Positions 9,911 to 19,937 of a stretch of 64,000 nucleotides of DNA are shown one piece after another. The first letter of the stretch is position 1; each line of letters starts with the position of its first letter. Under the pieces are notes generated by a model. It was not told where the DNA came from. It made no database searches and saw only the letters and a program-made list of their open reading frames with translations. Where the stretch lies: NCBI GenBank assembly GCA_002162795.1, contig MAAY01000055.1, positions 1-64,000 of the forward strand. Reading direction: 5' to 3'. Both the position numbers and the translations under genes were made by a program. The DNA is from Rhodobacterales bacterium 56_14_T64. GTDB lineage: Bacteria; Pseudomonadota; Alphaproteobacteria; Rhodobacterales; Rhodobacteraceae.

Positions 9911-10039
9911 ACACGCCGAAATTTGGAAAATGTTACCGTGGTTTTCCGATAGACCGCGAAAATCTCATGGCTTTCGTTGATATCGATCCGGTTACATTGC
10001 TTCACACGCGAAACAGTGAGGCAACATTACTGAACAGAT

Positions 10040-11089
10040 TTACGAGGGCTGCAGCGGCAGCGTAATACAGAATTGGGATCCCTGCCCCAGTTCGCTATCG
10101 ACCCGGAATCTGCCACGATGACGATTGGTGATATGTTTTACAATCGCAAGTCCTAAGCCGGTGCCTCCCAACTCGCGCGAGCGATGACTGTCAGCGCGAT
10201 AGAACCTTTCTGTTAGGCGTGGCAGATGGATGGGCGCAATTCCGGGACCGTTGTCGATCACCTGCACTTTGACTGCGGAGCTGCGCAGGACTGGGTCGCG
10301 ATCCAGAGTTTCCAGCTCAACCCTAACCTCGCTACCGCCATATTTGATCGCATTCTCGACTAGGTTTGTAAAAACCTGCTGCAATTGGTCCGGGTCACCC
10401 GTTACTGTAACAGGATCGACGCCGGCATTCAGGATCAGTTCAACATTGTTCGATTTGGCCAGCGGTTCCAAGGACAACAGGGTCGATCTTAACAGATCGG
10501 ACAGCTCCACCTGGGTCTTTGGCCGCACCCGTTCCTGGCTTTCAACCCGGTTCAAGGACAGCAAATCACCGACCAGCCGGTTCATCCGACTTGCTTCGCC
10601 CTCCATGATCGACAGGAAACGATCGCGGGCGTTGGGATCATTTTTTGCAGCCCCGCGCAAGGTTTCAATGAAACCCATCAATGCAGTCAGTGGTGTACGC
10701 AACTCGTGGCTGACGTTTGCAACAAAGTCACGGCGCATCTGGCTGGCCTGTTCGCGTTCTGTAAGATCCAGGAACGTCAGCAGAACCGCACCGCCGTTTT
10801 GTTCGCCAATCCCCTCGACATAACGCAAGGTGACTTCATGTGTCGTGTTTTGTGCCCCATCATTGGACAAGTGGCTAGTATTGCGGGCTTGTTGATCCAG
10901 CAGGCAGGCCTCAATGGCGCTAATGACTGTTGGCTGGCGCAAGACAGTGGCAAAATGACGGCCACGAAGTTGCATTCCAAGCAAGGTTGCACCTTCGGAG
11001 TTGGCTCCGATGATGCGTTCGCTTTGGTCGATCAACACTGCCGGCATCGGGATGGCTACTAAAAAACCGTCGATAAGTTGCTGCGACAT
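10040..11089 (-). CDS. phoR: Phosphate regulon sensor kinase PhoR
   Basis: 349-residue histidine kinase. A PAS domain (about 5-110) is followed by the dimerisation domain with DFVANVSHELRTPLTALMGF (His128), an N box (FTNLVENAIKYGG) and G boxes (DNGPGI, GGTGLGLAIVKH). Context with pst-phoU-phoB makes this PhoR. Unlike the E. coli protein I see no N-terminal membrane helix: the protein begins directly with the PAS domain. The chosen ATG has GAGGGG upstream; the longer frame overlaps the preceding gene's end and adds no membrane segment. Confidence 0.9.
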   Translation of the reverse strand: MSQQLIDGFLVAIPMPAVLIDQSERIIGANSEGATLLGMQLRGRHFATVLRQPTVISAIEACLLDQQARNTSHLSNDGAQNTTHEVTLRYVEGIGEQNGGAVLLTFLDLTEREQASQMRRDFVANVSHELRTPLTALMGFIETLRGAAKNDPNARDRFLSIMEGEASRMNRLVGDLLSLNRVESQERVRPKTQVELSDLLRSTLLSLEPLAKSNNVELILNAGVDPVTVTGDPDQLQQVFTNLVENAIKYGGSEVRVELETLDRDPVLRSSAVKVQVIDNGPGIAPIHLPRLTERFYRADSHRSRELGGTGLGLAIVKHITNRHRGRFRVDSELGQGSQFCITLPLQPS

Positions 11090-11138
11090 TGGCCCCTCGT
11101 ACTTTATGTTTAGCGGCCTACTTAACGCCCTATTGTAA

Positions 11139-12320
11139 CTAAGACGTGGCAGCCGCCACCGCTTGGGTAAACACCGCCAGCAGAACTTCGGGATCTTCCA
11201 GGCCAACCGACACTCGGAAGAATCCCTCGCTCAGCCCTAGACTGGTCCTCTCATCCGCAGTCAGCGCCCGGTGCGACGACGAAGCCGGATGTGACAGTGT
11301 GGTTCCAACGTCACCCAGCGTTGGAGCGAAATTCAGCCCCTCAGCCTCTCGGGTAAAGATATTGGCGGCACCTCGTCCACCCTCTAGTTCAAAACTGACC
11401 ATATTACAGCCGCTTGTGCCCAGAAGTAGAGACGCCAAAGCGTGGTCCGGATGGTCATCCCGCATTGGATAGAGCACCCGTTTAACGCCCGGCATCGTCG
11501 CCAAGTGATCGGCCAGCAGGACTGCCGTGGCCTGGGCCCGGTCAAACCTCAGTTCAAACGACAACATGCCCCGCTCGGCCAGCCAGCAGTCAAACGGGCT
11601 GGGGGTCATGCCGGTGGTAATTGCAAAGATCCGCATCTGCTCGTTTATCGCCGGATCGCGCGCTACCGCATAGCCCAACATCACGTCCGAGTGGCCGGCC
11701 AGTAATTTGGTGATCGAGTGGATCACGATATCAGCGCCATGCTCAAACGGTTTAAAACCGCGTGGAGTGGTGAAGGTATTGTCGACCACTAAAAGGATAT
11801 CACGATCCTGGCAGAGCTTGGCCAGCCCATCGATATCAGCCAAGGCAAGGGTTGGGTTTGAAACAGCTTCGACCAGTATCATCTTGGTTTCTGGTCGAAT
11901 TTCGCCCCGAACAGCCTCGACATCTCCGGGATCGGCCAGCGTTGTAGCAATGCCCAAACGTGGCAAGTCGTCTTTCATCAGTCGCAGAGAACGACCATAA
12001 AGCTGGTTGGCGCCGATGATATGATCTCCAGCCTTTAGCAGCCCAAGAACAACCGCAGAAACCGCCGCCATGCCGGAACTGGTAACCACACCGCCGGGCA
12101 TGCCCTCCATCGCGTCCAGTCGCTTGGCAACCACATCGGCGTTTGGATGCCCCTCGCGAGAGTAGGTATAGCCATGGACCCTGCCCTCGTATTGGTCATC
12201 CAATGCATCCGGGGTTTCGCTGGCATAGACTACAGACGGGCTAAGCGGCGTCACCACTGGATGGCTCGCACTTAAGGGCAGCGGATCGGGCCGCATTAGC
12301 GAGCCTTTGGAATTACGCAT
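11139..12320 (-). CDS. Cys/Met metabolism PLP-dependent enzyme (trans-sulfuration family)
   Basis: 393-residue member of the cystathionine gamma-synthase/beta-lyase family. The PLP lysine is in SITKLLAGHSDVMLG, the phosphate-binding TSSGMAAVSAV and the substrate-site YSREGHPNADVVAKRLDAMEG-like region are present. It forms or cleaves a thioether such as cystathionine or homocysteine derivatives; the exact reaction cannot be told from sequence. It lies 3 bp after the gamma-carbonic anhydrase gene and 49 bp before phoR. A GAGGT precedes the ATG. Confidence 0.85.
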   Translation of the reverse strand: MRNSKGSLMRPDPLPLSASHPVVTPLSPSVVYASETPDALDDQYEGRVHGYTYSREGHPNADVVAKRLDAMEGMPGGVVTSSGMAAVSAVVLGLLKAGDHIIGANQLYGRSLRLMKDDLPRLGIATTLADPGDVEAVRGEIRPETKMILVEAVSNPTLALADIDGLAKLCQDRDILLVVDNTFTTPRGFKPFEHGADIVIHSITKLLAGHSDVMLGYAVARDPAINEQMRIFAITTGMTPSPFDCWLAERGMLSFELRFDRAQATAVLLADHLATMPGVKRVLYPMRDDHPDHALASLLLGTSGCNMVSFELEGGRGAANIFTREAEGLNFAPTLGDVGTTLSHPASSSHRALTADERTSLGLSEGFFRVSVGLEDPEVLLAVFTQAVAAATS

Positions 12321-12323
12321 GTC

Positions 12324-12845
12324 TCAGACCTCTTTCAATTCGGTGCGAAAACGCCGCATATTTTCTTGGTAGTGCCGCGCACTTTGGTGCAGTTTCTCGG
12401 CCAGCGCCGTGTCAACTTCGCGGACCACTTTTCCCGGAGACCCCATGACCAGAGAGTTATCGGGAATTTCCTTATTCTCGGTGATCAGTGCGCCCGCGCC
12501 TATCAGGCAGTTTTTACCAATCTTGGCGCCGTTCAGAACAATGGCCCCCATACCAATCAAGGTATTGTCGCCAATGGTACAGCCGTGCAGCATCACTTTG
12601 TGGCCGATGGTGCAGTTCTGACCGATGCTCAGCGGATAACCGGCGTCGATATGCATGACGCAGTTTTCCTGCACATTCGATCCCTCACCCACCCGGATTT
12701 CTTCGTGATCAGCACGGATATTGCACCCAAACCAAACCGAAGCACCCTGGTCGATCACGACCTGACCAATCAGGTTGGCATCTGGAGCCACCCAGGAATC
12801 ATCGTGAATTTCAGGCTTGTGGCCCCCAAGCGCATAAATCGTCAT
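12324..12845 (-). CDS. Gamma-carbonic anhydrase family protein
   Basis: 173 residues of left-handed beta-helix with repeated [LIV]-G-x-x hexapeptides (for example [33 protein letters not shown]). The zinc-ligand histidines of the gamma class appear in [17 protein letters not shown] and IGHKVMLHG. Members are trimeric; many YrdA/PaaY-like proteins have weak or unproven anhydrase activity. The start overlaps the gmk stop by 4 bp. Confidence 0.88.
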   Translation of the reverse strand: MTIYALGGHKPEIHDDSWVAPDANLIGQVVIDQGASVWFGCNIRADHEEIRVGEGSNVQENCVMHIDAGYPLSIGQNCTIGHKVMLHGCTIGDNTLIGMGAIVLNGAKIGKNCLIGAGALITENKEIPDNSLVMGSPGKVVREVDTALAEKLHQSARHYQENMRRFRTELKEV

Positions 12846-13483
12846 TGCTGGTCCTCGAACTCGGTCTGCAGGGCCCGTACATGTTGGGTCAGCGAAGGTT
12901 GTTGAATGCGGCGCATACGCTCGGCCTGGACAATGGTCTTTAGCCGTTCCTCGGTTTCATCCAGATCATCGTTGATCAGCACATAGTCGTAATAGCCCCA
13001 GTGACTGATCTCGTCCCAGCTTTTCAACATACGTTTGCCAATCACATCCTCGCTGTCGTGCGCCCGGGTCTCTAGGCGACGACGTAGTTCGCGGATGGAG
13101 GGTGGAAGAATGAATATCGACAAAGCGTGCTTGCCCAAGTCCGAATTGCGAATCTGGATTTCACCCTGCCAATCGACGTCGAACAAAACATCTTGACCAG
13201 ACTCGATAGTCTTTTTTACTGGACCAGCCGGGGAGCCATAGAAGTTGCCAAAAACATGAGCGTGTTCCAGCATTTCGCCATCAATGGCCAGCTGCTTGAA
13301 TTCCTTCTCATCCATAAAGAAGTATTCCCGCCCGTGTTCTTCACCTGGACGAGGTTGACGGGTCGTGGCGGACACCGAAAACTCCAAGCTAGGATCCCAA
13401 GCCATCAACCGTTTGGCCAGTGTGGATTTTCCGGCACCAGAAGGTGACGAAAGGATAATCAATAGACCGCGCCGATCTGTCAT
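12842..13483 (-). CDS. gmk: Guanylate kinase
   Basis: 213 residues; phosphorylates GMP to GDP. The P-loop is [10 protein letters not shown] (12-21), followed by the GMP-binding [19 protein letters not shown]-like segment and [10 protein letters not shown]. Length is normal for bacterial Gmk. It sits 12 bp after yicC, the widespread yicC-gmk pairing, with the carbonic anhydrase homologue overlapping its 3' end. Confidence 0.96.
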   Translation of the reverse strand: MTDRRGLLIILSSPSGAGKSTLAKRLMAWDPSLEFSVSATTRQPRPGEEHGREYFFMDEKEFKQLAIDGEMLEHAHVFGNFYGSPAGPVKKTIESGQDVLFDVDWQGEIQIRNSDLGKHALSIFILPPSIRELRRRLETRAHDSEDVIGKRMLKSWDEISHWGYYDYVLINDDLDETEERLKTIVQAERMRRIQQPSLTQHVRALQTEFEDQQ

Positions 13484-13495
13484 GACGAGTTCTCC

Positions 13496-14392
13496 TTATT
13501 CTATGTTCTGGACTTGCTCACGCATCTGGTCGATGACCGCCTTCAGCTCAAGCCCGGTGGCGGTCAGATCGCTGTTTTGCGCCTTAGAGCACAAAGTATT
13601 GGCCTCGCGGTTGAACTCCTGCATCAGAAAATCAAATTTGCGGCCCACGGCACCGCCATTGGTCAGCAATTCACGCGCCGCAGAAACATGAGCCCCTAGC
13701 CGGTCAATTTCTTCGGTGACATCGGATTTAACCGCCAGAATGGCCAGCTCTTGCGCAACGCGCCCCGCATCTGCTCCGTCGGTGTTGTCTAAAATCTTCT
13801 CCAGATTGACCTTCAGGGCAGCAGCAACCAAGGGCTTTCGAGCCTCCGCACGGTGGGCTGCAACTCCTGTCAACTGCTCTACCAGGGCCAATTGATTGGT
13901 TAATATCTCCGCCAAGGCCGCGCCTTCGGCTTCTCGCATTTGCACGAATTCGGACACAAGACTTTCGAATTCCTTACTCAGTTCTTTAACAAGCGGCGCG
14001 GGATCGTCGCTGGTGGTGGAGTGTTCCAATACTCCGCGCATAGACAGAAGATCAGCCGCACTGGTGGGCGCAAGTTTGACATCAGCATCTGCGGCGGCAG
14101 CCTCAACCTCTGCAACCGATCGCAAGATGGATTCCAGAATTGAGGTGTTCAATTCCAGCTGTGTACCACCCTCTTCACTGCGCGACACCCGCAATGCCAA
14201 GGATACATTCCCACGCTCCAGGGCCTTGCCCAATTGGGTGCGCAGCTGTGTTTCAAACCCTTCCAGCCAATCGGGAACCCGCAGACGCAGGTCCAAGCCT
14301 TTGGCATTCACCGAGCGGATTTCCCAGCTCCAATTGTGACTTCCCAGGTTTCCCTGGGAGGATGCAAAACCAGTCATTGATCGCAGGGTCAT
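13496..14392 (-). CDS. yicC: YicC-family endoribonuclease
   Basis: 298 residues with the family's opening MTLRSMTGFA and closing DUF1732 region (TEEIDRLGAHV..GRKFDFLMQEFNREANTL). Members have been described as endoribonucleases acting on sRNA/mRNA; the function here is by homology. The longer frame upstream is discarded because the ATG at MTLRSMTG has AAGGAG eight bases before it and matches the family start. Confidence 0.9.
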   Translation of the reverse strand: MTLRSMTGFASSQGNLGSHNWSWEIRSVNAKGLDLRLRVPDWLEGFETQLRTQLGKALERGNVSLALRVSRSEEGGTQLELNTSILESILRSVAEVEAAAADADVKLAPTSAADLLSMRGVLEHSTTSDDPAPLVKELSKEFESLVSEFVQMREAEGAALAEILTNQLALVEQLTGVAAHRAEARKPLVAAALKVNLEKILDNTDGADAGRVAQELAILAVKSDVTEEIDRLGAHVSAARELLTNGGAVGRKFDFLMQEFNREANTLCSKAQNSDLTATGLELKAVIDQMREQVQNIE

Positions 14393-14663
14393 ACGGCAGG
14401 CTCCTTGCTGTTTCCTGACAACTTGATCAGCACCTAAAGCCATGGGCACAACCTGCACAAGACCGGATACCAGACGATGGCGATCAAATTGGTTAACAGG
14501 GCGCACCCGATGAGATGTTAACCATTGTTTAAACATTTAGTCCAAAGTTTAGCTAGATTGTGTCATCTTAACTCCAGAGTAACCATTTCGGTACTAGTCG
14601 TTGAAAGCAAGTTTGCTCCGACGGGCACGGGAATGAAATCGGACGCAAACGGAGGGATTGGAT

Positions 14664-15467
14664 ATGTTTTTTGGTAGTCGCAAGGGATCTGGGCACAACT
14701 TGGGTCAAGACAAGGTGATATCGATGGATCGTTTCCGCAGTGGTTGTTCCCTGTCTCCTATTCGTCAGGCCGAAGCCTATTGGACCGCTTTGCGCCAAGG
14801 CGAAGATGTTCCCCATCGCTCACAGATTGATCCGCGCGGGCTGGAAAATATTCTTAGCCAGACTTTTGTGCTGGAACGCATTGCACCTGGCATCGCCCGG
14901 TTCCGTTTGGCAGGTCAGAAATTGAACGAAATGGCCGGCATGGAAGTGCGCGGCATGCCACTTACCGCGTTTTTCACCCCAGCCGCCCGCAAACAGGTCA
15001 GTGCCGCGCTGGAACATATGTTCGATACACCGTCGATTGTTGAGTTAACCTTGTCGTCCGTGGCCACCAGAAATCACCCAGCACAGGAGGCGCGTATCCT
15101 GATGCTGCCGCTGCGCAGTGATCTGGGCGATGTAAGCCGCGCCTTGGGGGTCTTTGTCTCAGAAGGTAATCCGACCAAAACCTCGCAGCGTTTTGACGTT
15201 GTTGCTACTGACTTGCGCCAAGTATCCAGCATACCAAAGACCCAGAAAAGCCCGAAGCCAACAAATAAGGTCAATGCCGGATTTGCTGAAGTTCAAGCCC
15301 GGTTTGGTGACGAGCGTACCGTGATGGATGAGGCCCGTGAACTGGCAAAGAAAAGCCGCGAAACAATGGACATGGCGCGCCAAACGCTGGACGAAATCAG
15401 CGAGCCCTCCGCTAATCCAAAGACGGATCGTGCGCCGCATCTTCGCTTGGTGGTGAGCCGGGATTGA
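14664..15467 (+). CDS. PAS_5 domain protein
   Basis: 267 residues. The N-terminal 150 residues match the PAS_5 (former DUF1457) pattern: SPIRQAEAYWTALR, a VLERIAPGIARFRLAGQ core and MPLTAFF. The C-terminal third is polar, with a possible coiled-coil stretch (about 205-245). The family includes alphaproteobacterial regulators such as MopJ, but no output domain is seen here. The ATG at MFFGSRKG has GGAGG eight bases upstream; an in-frame TTG six bases earlier is too close to it. An intrinsic terminator follows. Confidence 0.75.
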   Translation: MFFGSRKGSGHNLGQDKVISMDRFRSGCSLSPIRQAEAYWTALRQGEDVPHRSQIDPRGLENILSQTFVLERIAPGIARFRLAGQKLNEMAGMEVRGMPLTAFFTPAARKQVSAALEHMFDTPSIVELTLSSVATRNHPAQEARILMLPLRSDLGDVSRALGVFVSEGNPTKTSQRFDVVATDLRQVSSIPKTQKSPKPTNKVNAGFAEVQARFGDERTVMDEARELAKKSRETMDMARQTLDEISEPSANPKTDRAPHLRLVVSRD

Positions 15468-15537
15468 TTTTTACCCGCTGATCTGTTAGGACTTTATTAT
15501 TGGTTCAAGCCGCTGGTCATAGCACTTGGAACAAAGG

Positions 15538-15566
15538 CGCCCCGTGGAGAACCCCGGGGCGTTTTG
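15538..15566 (+). terminator. Intrinsic terminator after the PAS_5 gene
   Basis: CGCCCCG (15538-15544) pairs with CGGGGCG (15555-15561) around a 10-base loop, followed by TTTT. It lies 70 bp after the PAS_5 stop. Confidence 0.75.
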
Positions 15567-15605
15567 TATTTGGACCACAAGTTTCGCGGTAACATCTTGC
15601 AGACC

Positions 15606-15636
15606 ATAAAAAATGCCCGACGGAAACGCCGGGCAT
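15606..15636 (-). terminator. Intrinsic terminator after the DAHP synthase gene
   Basis: On the minus strand ATGCCCG and CGGGCAT (15613-15619 / 15630-15636) form a stem, followed by a run of six T residues. It sits 28 bp beyond the aroF-type stop codon. Confidence 0.8.
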
Positions 15637-15663
15637 AAATCATTTCAGTTTGCGGTTTTGTTG

Positions 15664-17034
15664 TTACCCAGCCTGACGCGTTTCGCGCTCGGTGCGGAGA
15701 TTCGACAGTTCTTCCGCCACCAAGAAAGCAAGTTCCAACGACTGGCTGGCATTGAGACGCGGATCACAGGCTGTATGGTAACGGTCGCTCAGATCCTCAT
15801 CCGTCACAGCACGTACACCACCTGTACATTCGGTCACATCCTGACCGGTCATCTCAAAGTGAACGCCACCAGGAATAGTGCCTTCGGCATTGTGGACAGC
15901 AAAGAAATCACGGACTTCGCGTAGAACGCTGTCAAATGGACGCGTTTTGTAACCCGAGGGTGATTTCACAGTGTTGCCATGCATTGGATCACAGACCCAA
16001 GTGACATTGGCGCCCTCTTCCTGCACGGCTTTGACCAGACGCGGCAAGTGTTCAGCGACTTTGCCAGCACCAAAGCGCGCGATGAGGGTCAGTTTACCCT
16101 CTTCGTTTTTAGGGTTCAGCTTAGACATCAACACCTTGAGGTCGTCAGCTGATGTGGATGGACCGCATTTCAAACCGATGGGATTCAACACACCACTGCA
16201 GAATTCAACATGTGCTCCATCGGGCTGACGGGTACGGTCTCCAATCCAGATCATGTGACCCGAGCCAGCCAACCAATTGCCAGAGGTCGAATCCAGCACC
16301 GTCAGTGCTTCTTCATACTCTAGCAGTAGACCTTCGTGGCTGGTGTAGAACTCAACCGACTGCAGTGTATGAGCCGTTTCCTGAGTCACCCCGGCCGCCT
16401 TCATGAAGTCGAGCGTATCGGTGATCCGGCCAGCCATCTCACGGTATTTCTCGACTTTCTCGGCCTCGGTAAAGCCAAGCGTCCAAGCGTGCACCTGATT
16501 TACATCGGCATAACCACCAGTGGAAAACGCCCGCAGCAGGTTCAGCGTTGCGGCAGCCTGAGTGTAGGCCTGCAACATCTTGTTTGGGTTTGGAATTCGG
16601 CTCTCGGATGTGAAAGCCAACTCGTTGATGATGTCGCCGCGGTAGCTAGGCAGCTCCACGCCATTGATGGTTTCAGTGGGCGCGCTGCGTGGCTTGGCAA
16701 ACTGACCAGCCATACGGCCAAGTTTGATCACCGGAACCTTAGCACCATAGGTCAGAACCATGGCCATTTGCAGCATGACCTTAAAGGTATCGCGGATGTT
16801 GTTGGCGCTGAATTGCTCAAAGCTTTCGGCGCAATCGCCACCCTGCAGCAAAAAGGCCTCGCCGCGTCCGGCGGCCGCAAGGTGTTGTTTCAAGCGACGC
16901 GCTTCACCGGCAAAGACCAAGGGTGGATAATTGGAGAGCTGCGCCTCGACAGCCGCAAGGGCCTTAGCGTCGGTATAGTCAGGCATCTGAACCCGCGGTT
17001 TGGCGCGCCAGTTCGTTTTTTGCCACTCACTCAT
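15664..17034 (-). CDS. Class II 3-deoxy-7-phosphoheptulonate synthase
   Basis: 456 residues, the normal size of the class II (plant/mycobacterial type) DAHP synthase, which condenses phosphoenolpyruvate and erythrose 4-phosphate in the first step of the shikimate pathway. Recognised features are [26 protein letters not shown], the metal/PEP region [10 protein letters not shown] and [15 protein letters not shown]. Single gene with its own terminator; divergent from the GlxA-type regulator across 181 bp. Confidence 0.94.
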   Translation of the reverse strand: MSEWQKTNWRAKPRVQMPDYTDAKALAAVEAQLSNYPPLVFAGEARRLKQHLAAAGRGEAFLLQGGDCAESFEQFSANNIRDTFKVMLQMAMVLTYGAKVPVIKLGRMAGQFAKPRSAPTETINGVELPSYRGDIINELAFTSESRIPNPNKMLQAYTQAAATLNLLRAFSTGGYADVNQVHAWTLGFTEAEKVEKYREMAGRITDTLDFMKAAGVTQETAHTLQSVEFYTSHEGLLLEYEEALTVLDSTSGNWLAGSGHMIWIGDRTRQPDGAHVEFCSGVLNPIGLKCGPSTSADDLKVLMSKLNPKNEEGKLTLIARFGAGKVAEHLPRLVKAVQEEGANVTWVCDPMHGNTVKSPSGYKTRPFDSVLREVRDFFAVHNAEGTIPGGVHFEMTGQDVTECTGGVRAVTDEDLSDRYHTACDPRLNASQSLELAFLVAEELSNLRTERETRQAG

Positions 17035-17173
17035 AGCTCTATCTCCACATCGAAGTCTTACGTTAATTGAGGTGTCTCTATACTAAAGCCATGCCTTTGT
17101 GACCAGTTATGAAATGCGCCCACTTGACGTAGCCGCAAAGCTATGAGCACCGTGCCAAACACACCCTTGGTCT

Positions 17174-17189
17174 GACACCCCTTGGTGTC
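17174..17189. promoter_or_regulatory. Palindrome upstream of the GlxA-type regulator
   Basis: Perfect inverted repeat GACACC-CCTT-GGTGTC, 26 bp before the regulator ATG. A further GGTGTC half-site lies at 17071-17076 near the divergent DAHP synthase promoter. Possible operator; the binding protein is unknown. Confidence 0.35.
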
Positions 17190-17215
17190 TCCGAATAGTT
17201 AAGGGAACGCGCGCT

Positions 17216-18220
17216 ATGGAACAGCAACGCCAGCTTGTCGAAGTGGACAGCTCCACAGATCGTCCGCGCCGGTTTGTCTTTGTTTTAATGGACAAATTCA
17301 CCATGCTTTGCTTCTCGGCGGCATTGGAAAGCCTGCGCATTGCCAACCGGATGAGCGGCAAGGAACTGTATTCATGGGTTCTTGTTGGCGAAGGTGGTGA
17401 CTACATTACTTGTTCCGCGGGTACGTCCTTCCGGCTTGACCAGGATCTGAGTGATTTGCAGCGCGATGATACGATTCTGCTGTGTGGTGGTATTGAGGTG
17501 CAGGGCGCCACGACAAAGAAACTGCTGGGGTGGCTGCGCCGAGAATCACGCAAGGGGCTTTTGGTTGGAGGTCTATGTACGGCTGCCTATGTGCTAGCAA
17601 AAGCTGGTCTGTTGGACGGTAAGAAAGCGACCATCCACTGGGAGAATTCCGACAGTTTTACCGAGGAATTTGACGAAGTTGAACTGACCAAATCGGTTTT
17701 TGTGTTGGACGGCAAGCGGATGACCACTGCTGGTGGCACCTCGTCGATTGATCTGATGTTGAAACTAATTGCCAATGATCACGGTGAAGATCTGGCAAAT
17801 GCGGTGGCGGATCAGTTGATCTATTCCTCGATTCGAACAGATCAGGACAGCCAGCGACTGTCGGTGCCGACGCGCATTGGGGTTCGTCATCCAAAACTGT
17901 CGACCGTGATCCAGATGATGGAAGCCAATATCGAGGAGCCGATCAGCCCGTCAATCCTGGCCAAGGATGTGGGAATGTCGACCCGTCAGCTCGAACGCCT
18001 GTTTCGACGGTATCTGAACCGATCACCCAAGCGGTATTACATGGAACTGCGGTTGCAAAAGGCACGTAACCTACTGATGCAGACCGATATGAGTGTGATC
18101 AACGTGGCCCTTGCCTGTGGCTTTGCCTCGCCCTCGCATTTTTCAAAATGCTATCGGGCGCACTATGACACCACGCCTTACCGCGAACGGGGCAGCATGG
18201 CGTCCAGACCTCCGCGGTGA
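17216..18220 (+). CDS. GlxA-family transcriptional regulator (DJ-1/PfpI plus AraC HTH)
   Basis: 334 residues. The N-terminal glutamine-amidotransferase-like domain (about 18-185) contains the nucleophile-elbow-like GGLCTAAYVLAKAG; the C-terminal AraC domain (about 225-325) carries both helix-turn-helix motifs, ending with VALACGFASPSHFSKCYRAHY and PYRERG. This architecture is shared with GbdR/CdhR/ArgR-type regulators of betaine, carnitine and arginine catabolism. No such catabolic gene is adjacent, so the ligand is unknown. It ends 3 bp from the convergent neighbour. Confidence 0.85.
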   Translation: MEQQRQLVEVDSSTDRPRRFVFVLMDKFTMLCFSAALESLRIANRMSGKELYSWVLVGEGGDYITCSAGTSFRLDQDLSDLQRDDTILLCGGIEVQGATTKKLLGWLRRESRKGLLVGGLCTAAYVLAKAGLLDGKKATIHWENSDSFTEEFDEVELTKSVFVLDGKRMTTAGGTSSIDLMLKLIANDHGEDLANAVADQLIYSSIRTDQDSQRLSVPTRIGVRHPKLSTVIQMMEANIEEPISPSILAKDVGMSTRQLERLFRRYLNRSPKRYYMELRLQKARNLLMQTDMSVINVALACGFASPSHFSKCYRAHYDTTPYRERGSMASRPPR

Positions 18221-18223
18221 GAC

Positions 18224-18634
18224 CTAGAACTTGTCGAAGATTTTGGATGAACTTGTGTTGAGGTTAAACTTCAACACAACCAGCTCGTCTTCTCGTTGGT
18301 GCAAAAACGCATAATAGTAGACATAGCTTAAGCCGGTCCAGAACACTCTGGCTTCTTGCGAAAACCCCGAACCAAGATCGACTGACTTGATGACGGCACT
18401 CTGAGTGAAGTCTTTGGGCATGACCGAGCGCATTTGTCGGTTGAGGGCACGTAATTCCTCTTTGGTGAGTTCGTCACGGCCACCCAACTGCAATATAAGC
18501 GTTTGAAACTTACGGGCCATGACGTGTTCAGTGACGAATTTTTCATAGGCTTGGTAGTTGGTGAAAATCGAGTCCTTAGCGGCAGACAGAGCAGGCAAAA
18601 TAGAAAATGCGGCTGCGAACAGAAGAGATTTCAT
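18224..18634 (-). CDS. Small secreted protein of unknown function
   Basis: 136 residues with a clear Sec signal peptide (MKSLLFAAAFSILPALSAA). The mature part is about 115 residues, mixed alpha/beta by eye, with no cysteines. I do not recognise the family. A GTG at 18661 would extend it by nine residues; the ATG is preferred because it begins the signal peptide. It follows the sugar dehydrogenase homologue closely and probably shares its transcript. Confidence 0.65.
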   Translation of the reverse strand: MKSLLFAAAFSILPALSAAKDSIFTNYQAYEKFVTEHVMARKFQTLILQLGGRDELTKEELRALNRQMRSVMPKDFTQSAVIKSVDLGSGFSQEARVFWTGLSYVYYYAFLHQREDELVVLKFNLNTSSSKIFDKF

Positions 18635-18664
18635 GGGAAACGGCCTTTTCTTGTTAAACACTGG

Positions 18665-19765
18665 TTACTCGTTTGCAGGGCTGAGCCTGTAGATGGCTCC
18701 TTCGGTTTCCGAGGCAAACCAGATACTGCCGTCCGGTGCTTCGGCAACGTCGCGGATACGACCGGTCTGAGGGCTTGTCAGGCGCTCCTTCTCGGATAAA
18801 GCACGTCCTGAAAGTCTTGAAATATAATCAAACTTCAGTGACCCGACAAAGAAATGCCCGCGCCATTGGGGCCAGAGTTTGCCAGAGTAGATCATCATAC
18901 CCGAGGGCGCGATTGAAGGATTCCAATACCAGGCGGGTTGCTGCAGACCGGGCTTTGCGGTGCCTTCGCCGATCTTGCTGCCGGAATAGTGGCGGCCATA
19001 CGAGATCACCGGCCAGCCATAATTGGCACCTTTGCGAATCAGGTTTATCTCGTCGCCGCCTTTGGCACCATGTTCGACGGCCCAGATGGCACCATGCAAA
19101 TCCTGCGCCAAGCCTTGCGGATTGCGATGGCCATACGACCAAATCTGGCTTTGCGCCGTTGGATCACCGACAAACGGATTGTCGCGCGGCACTGACCCGT
19201 CCCGGTTCAGACGAATGATCGAGCCTTGGTGCAGGGAAAGATCCTGTGCACTATCGCGCTCCCCCCTCTCGCCCAAAGTCATGACAAGGCTCCCGTCTGC
19301 GGCCTCAATCACACGAGAGCCAAAATGGCGTGAGCTGGTGGAGCTTGGGGCTGCCTCAAAAAGGATACGAAACCTGATCAAACGTTTGAAATCAAGGCTC
19401 AATTCTGCGACCGCCAGAGCCGTGCCTGAGCCTCGGTTTTGACGCTTTGAGAAGGTCAGAAAAATCTCGCGACTTTGGATGAAATCGCGCGGCACCATCA
19501 CATCGAGCAAGCCGCCCTGCCCTTGGCCAAAAACGCGTGGTGTGCCCTTGATTCGGTGTTTTTGGTGTTGGCGCAATATATACAAAGAACCGCCACGGTC
19601 GGTGATCAAAACGTTATCATCAGGCAAAAAGGCGATGGCCCACGGGGTATCAAACCCATCCGCCACTTTTGTCATCACCAATGTGCCCTGGCTAGACTTC
19701 AGTTCTTCGGCCTGAGGTATCGTCGCCAAAAGCGAAAACATCAAAACCCAGATCAGCTTGGTCAA
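18665..19765 (-). CDS. PQQ-dependent sugar dehydrogenase family protein (YliI/Asd-like)
   Basis: 366 residues of six-bladed beta-propeller type. Motifs include DGFDTPWAIAFLPDDNVLITDRGG, RLNRDGSVPRDNPF, YGHRNPQGLAQD, AVEHGAKGGDEINLI and YGWPVISYG, which supply the PQQ/calcium site in soluble aldose dehydrogenases. A signal peptide (about 1-19) sends it to the periplasm. The likely start is a TTG with a strong GGAAGGGAAG ribosome-binding site; the next ATG would cut the signal peptide. Confidence 0.85.
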   Translation of the reverse strand: MTKLIWVLMFSLLATIPQAEELKSSQGTLVMTKVADGFDTPWAIAFLPDDNVLITDRGGSLYILRQHQKHRIKGTPRVFGQGQGGLLDVMVPRDFIQSREIFLTFSKRQNRGSGTALAVAELSLDFKRLIRFRILFEAAPSSTSSRHFGSRVIEAADGSLVMTLGERGERDSAQDLSLHQGSIIRLNRDGSVPRDNPFVGDPTAQSQIWSYGHRNPQGLAQDLHGAIWAVEHGAKGGDEINLIRKGANYGWPVISYGRHYSGSKIGEGTAKPGLQQPAWYWNPSIAPSGMMIYSGKLWPQWRGHFFVGSLKFDYISRLSGRALSEKERLTSPQTGRIRDVAEAPDGSIWFASETEGAIYRLSPANE

Positions 19766-19937
19766 TTTTTCTTCCCTTCCAGATACTTTAAGTATAAAGC
19801 AATTAAATCATCTGACCACCCGTAAGAGGCGGCAAGATGTTCTATGACCCCAGCCAAACTGATAAGACTTTTCTTTTTATCCGCGCTTGCCTAGGGTCGA
19901 CGGCGAACAGTTATGTTCCAATAATGGGAGTTTTCTA

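Noticed and set aside
9799-10005. 69-residue N-terminal extension of PstS
   Set aside because: It runs through the Pho box and promoter region, and the signal peptide begins at the internal ATG with its own ribosome-binding site.
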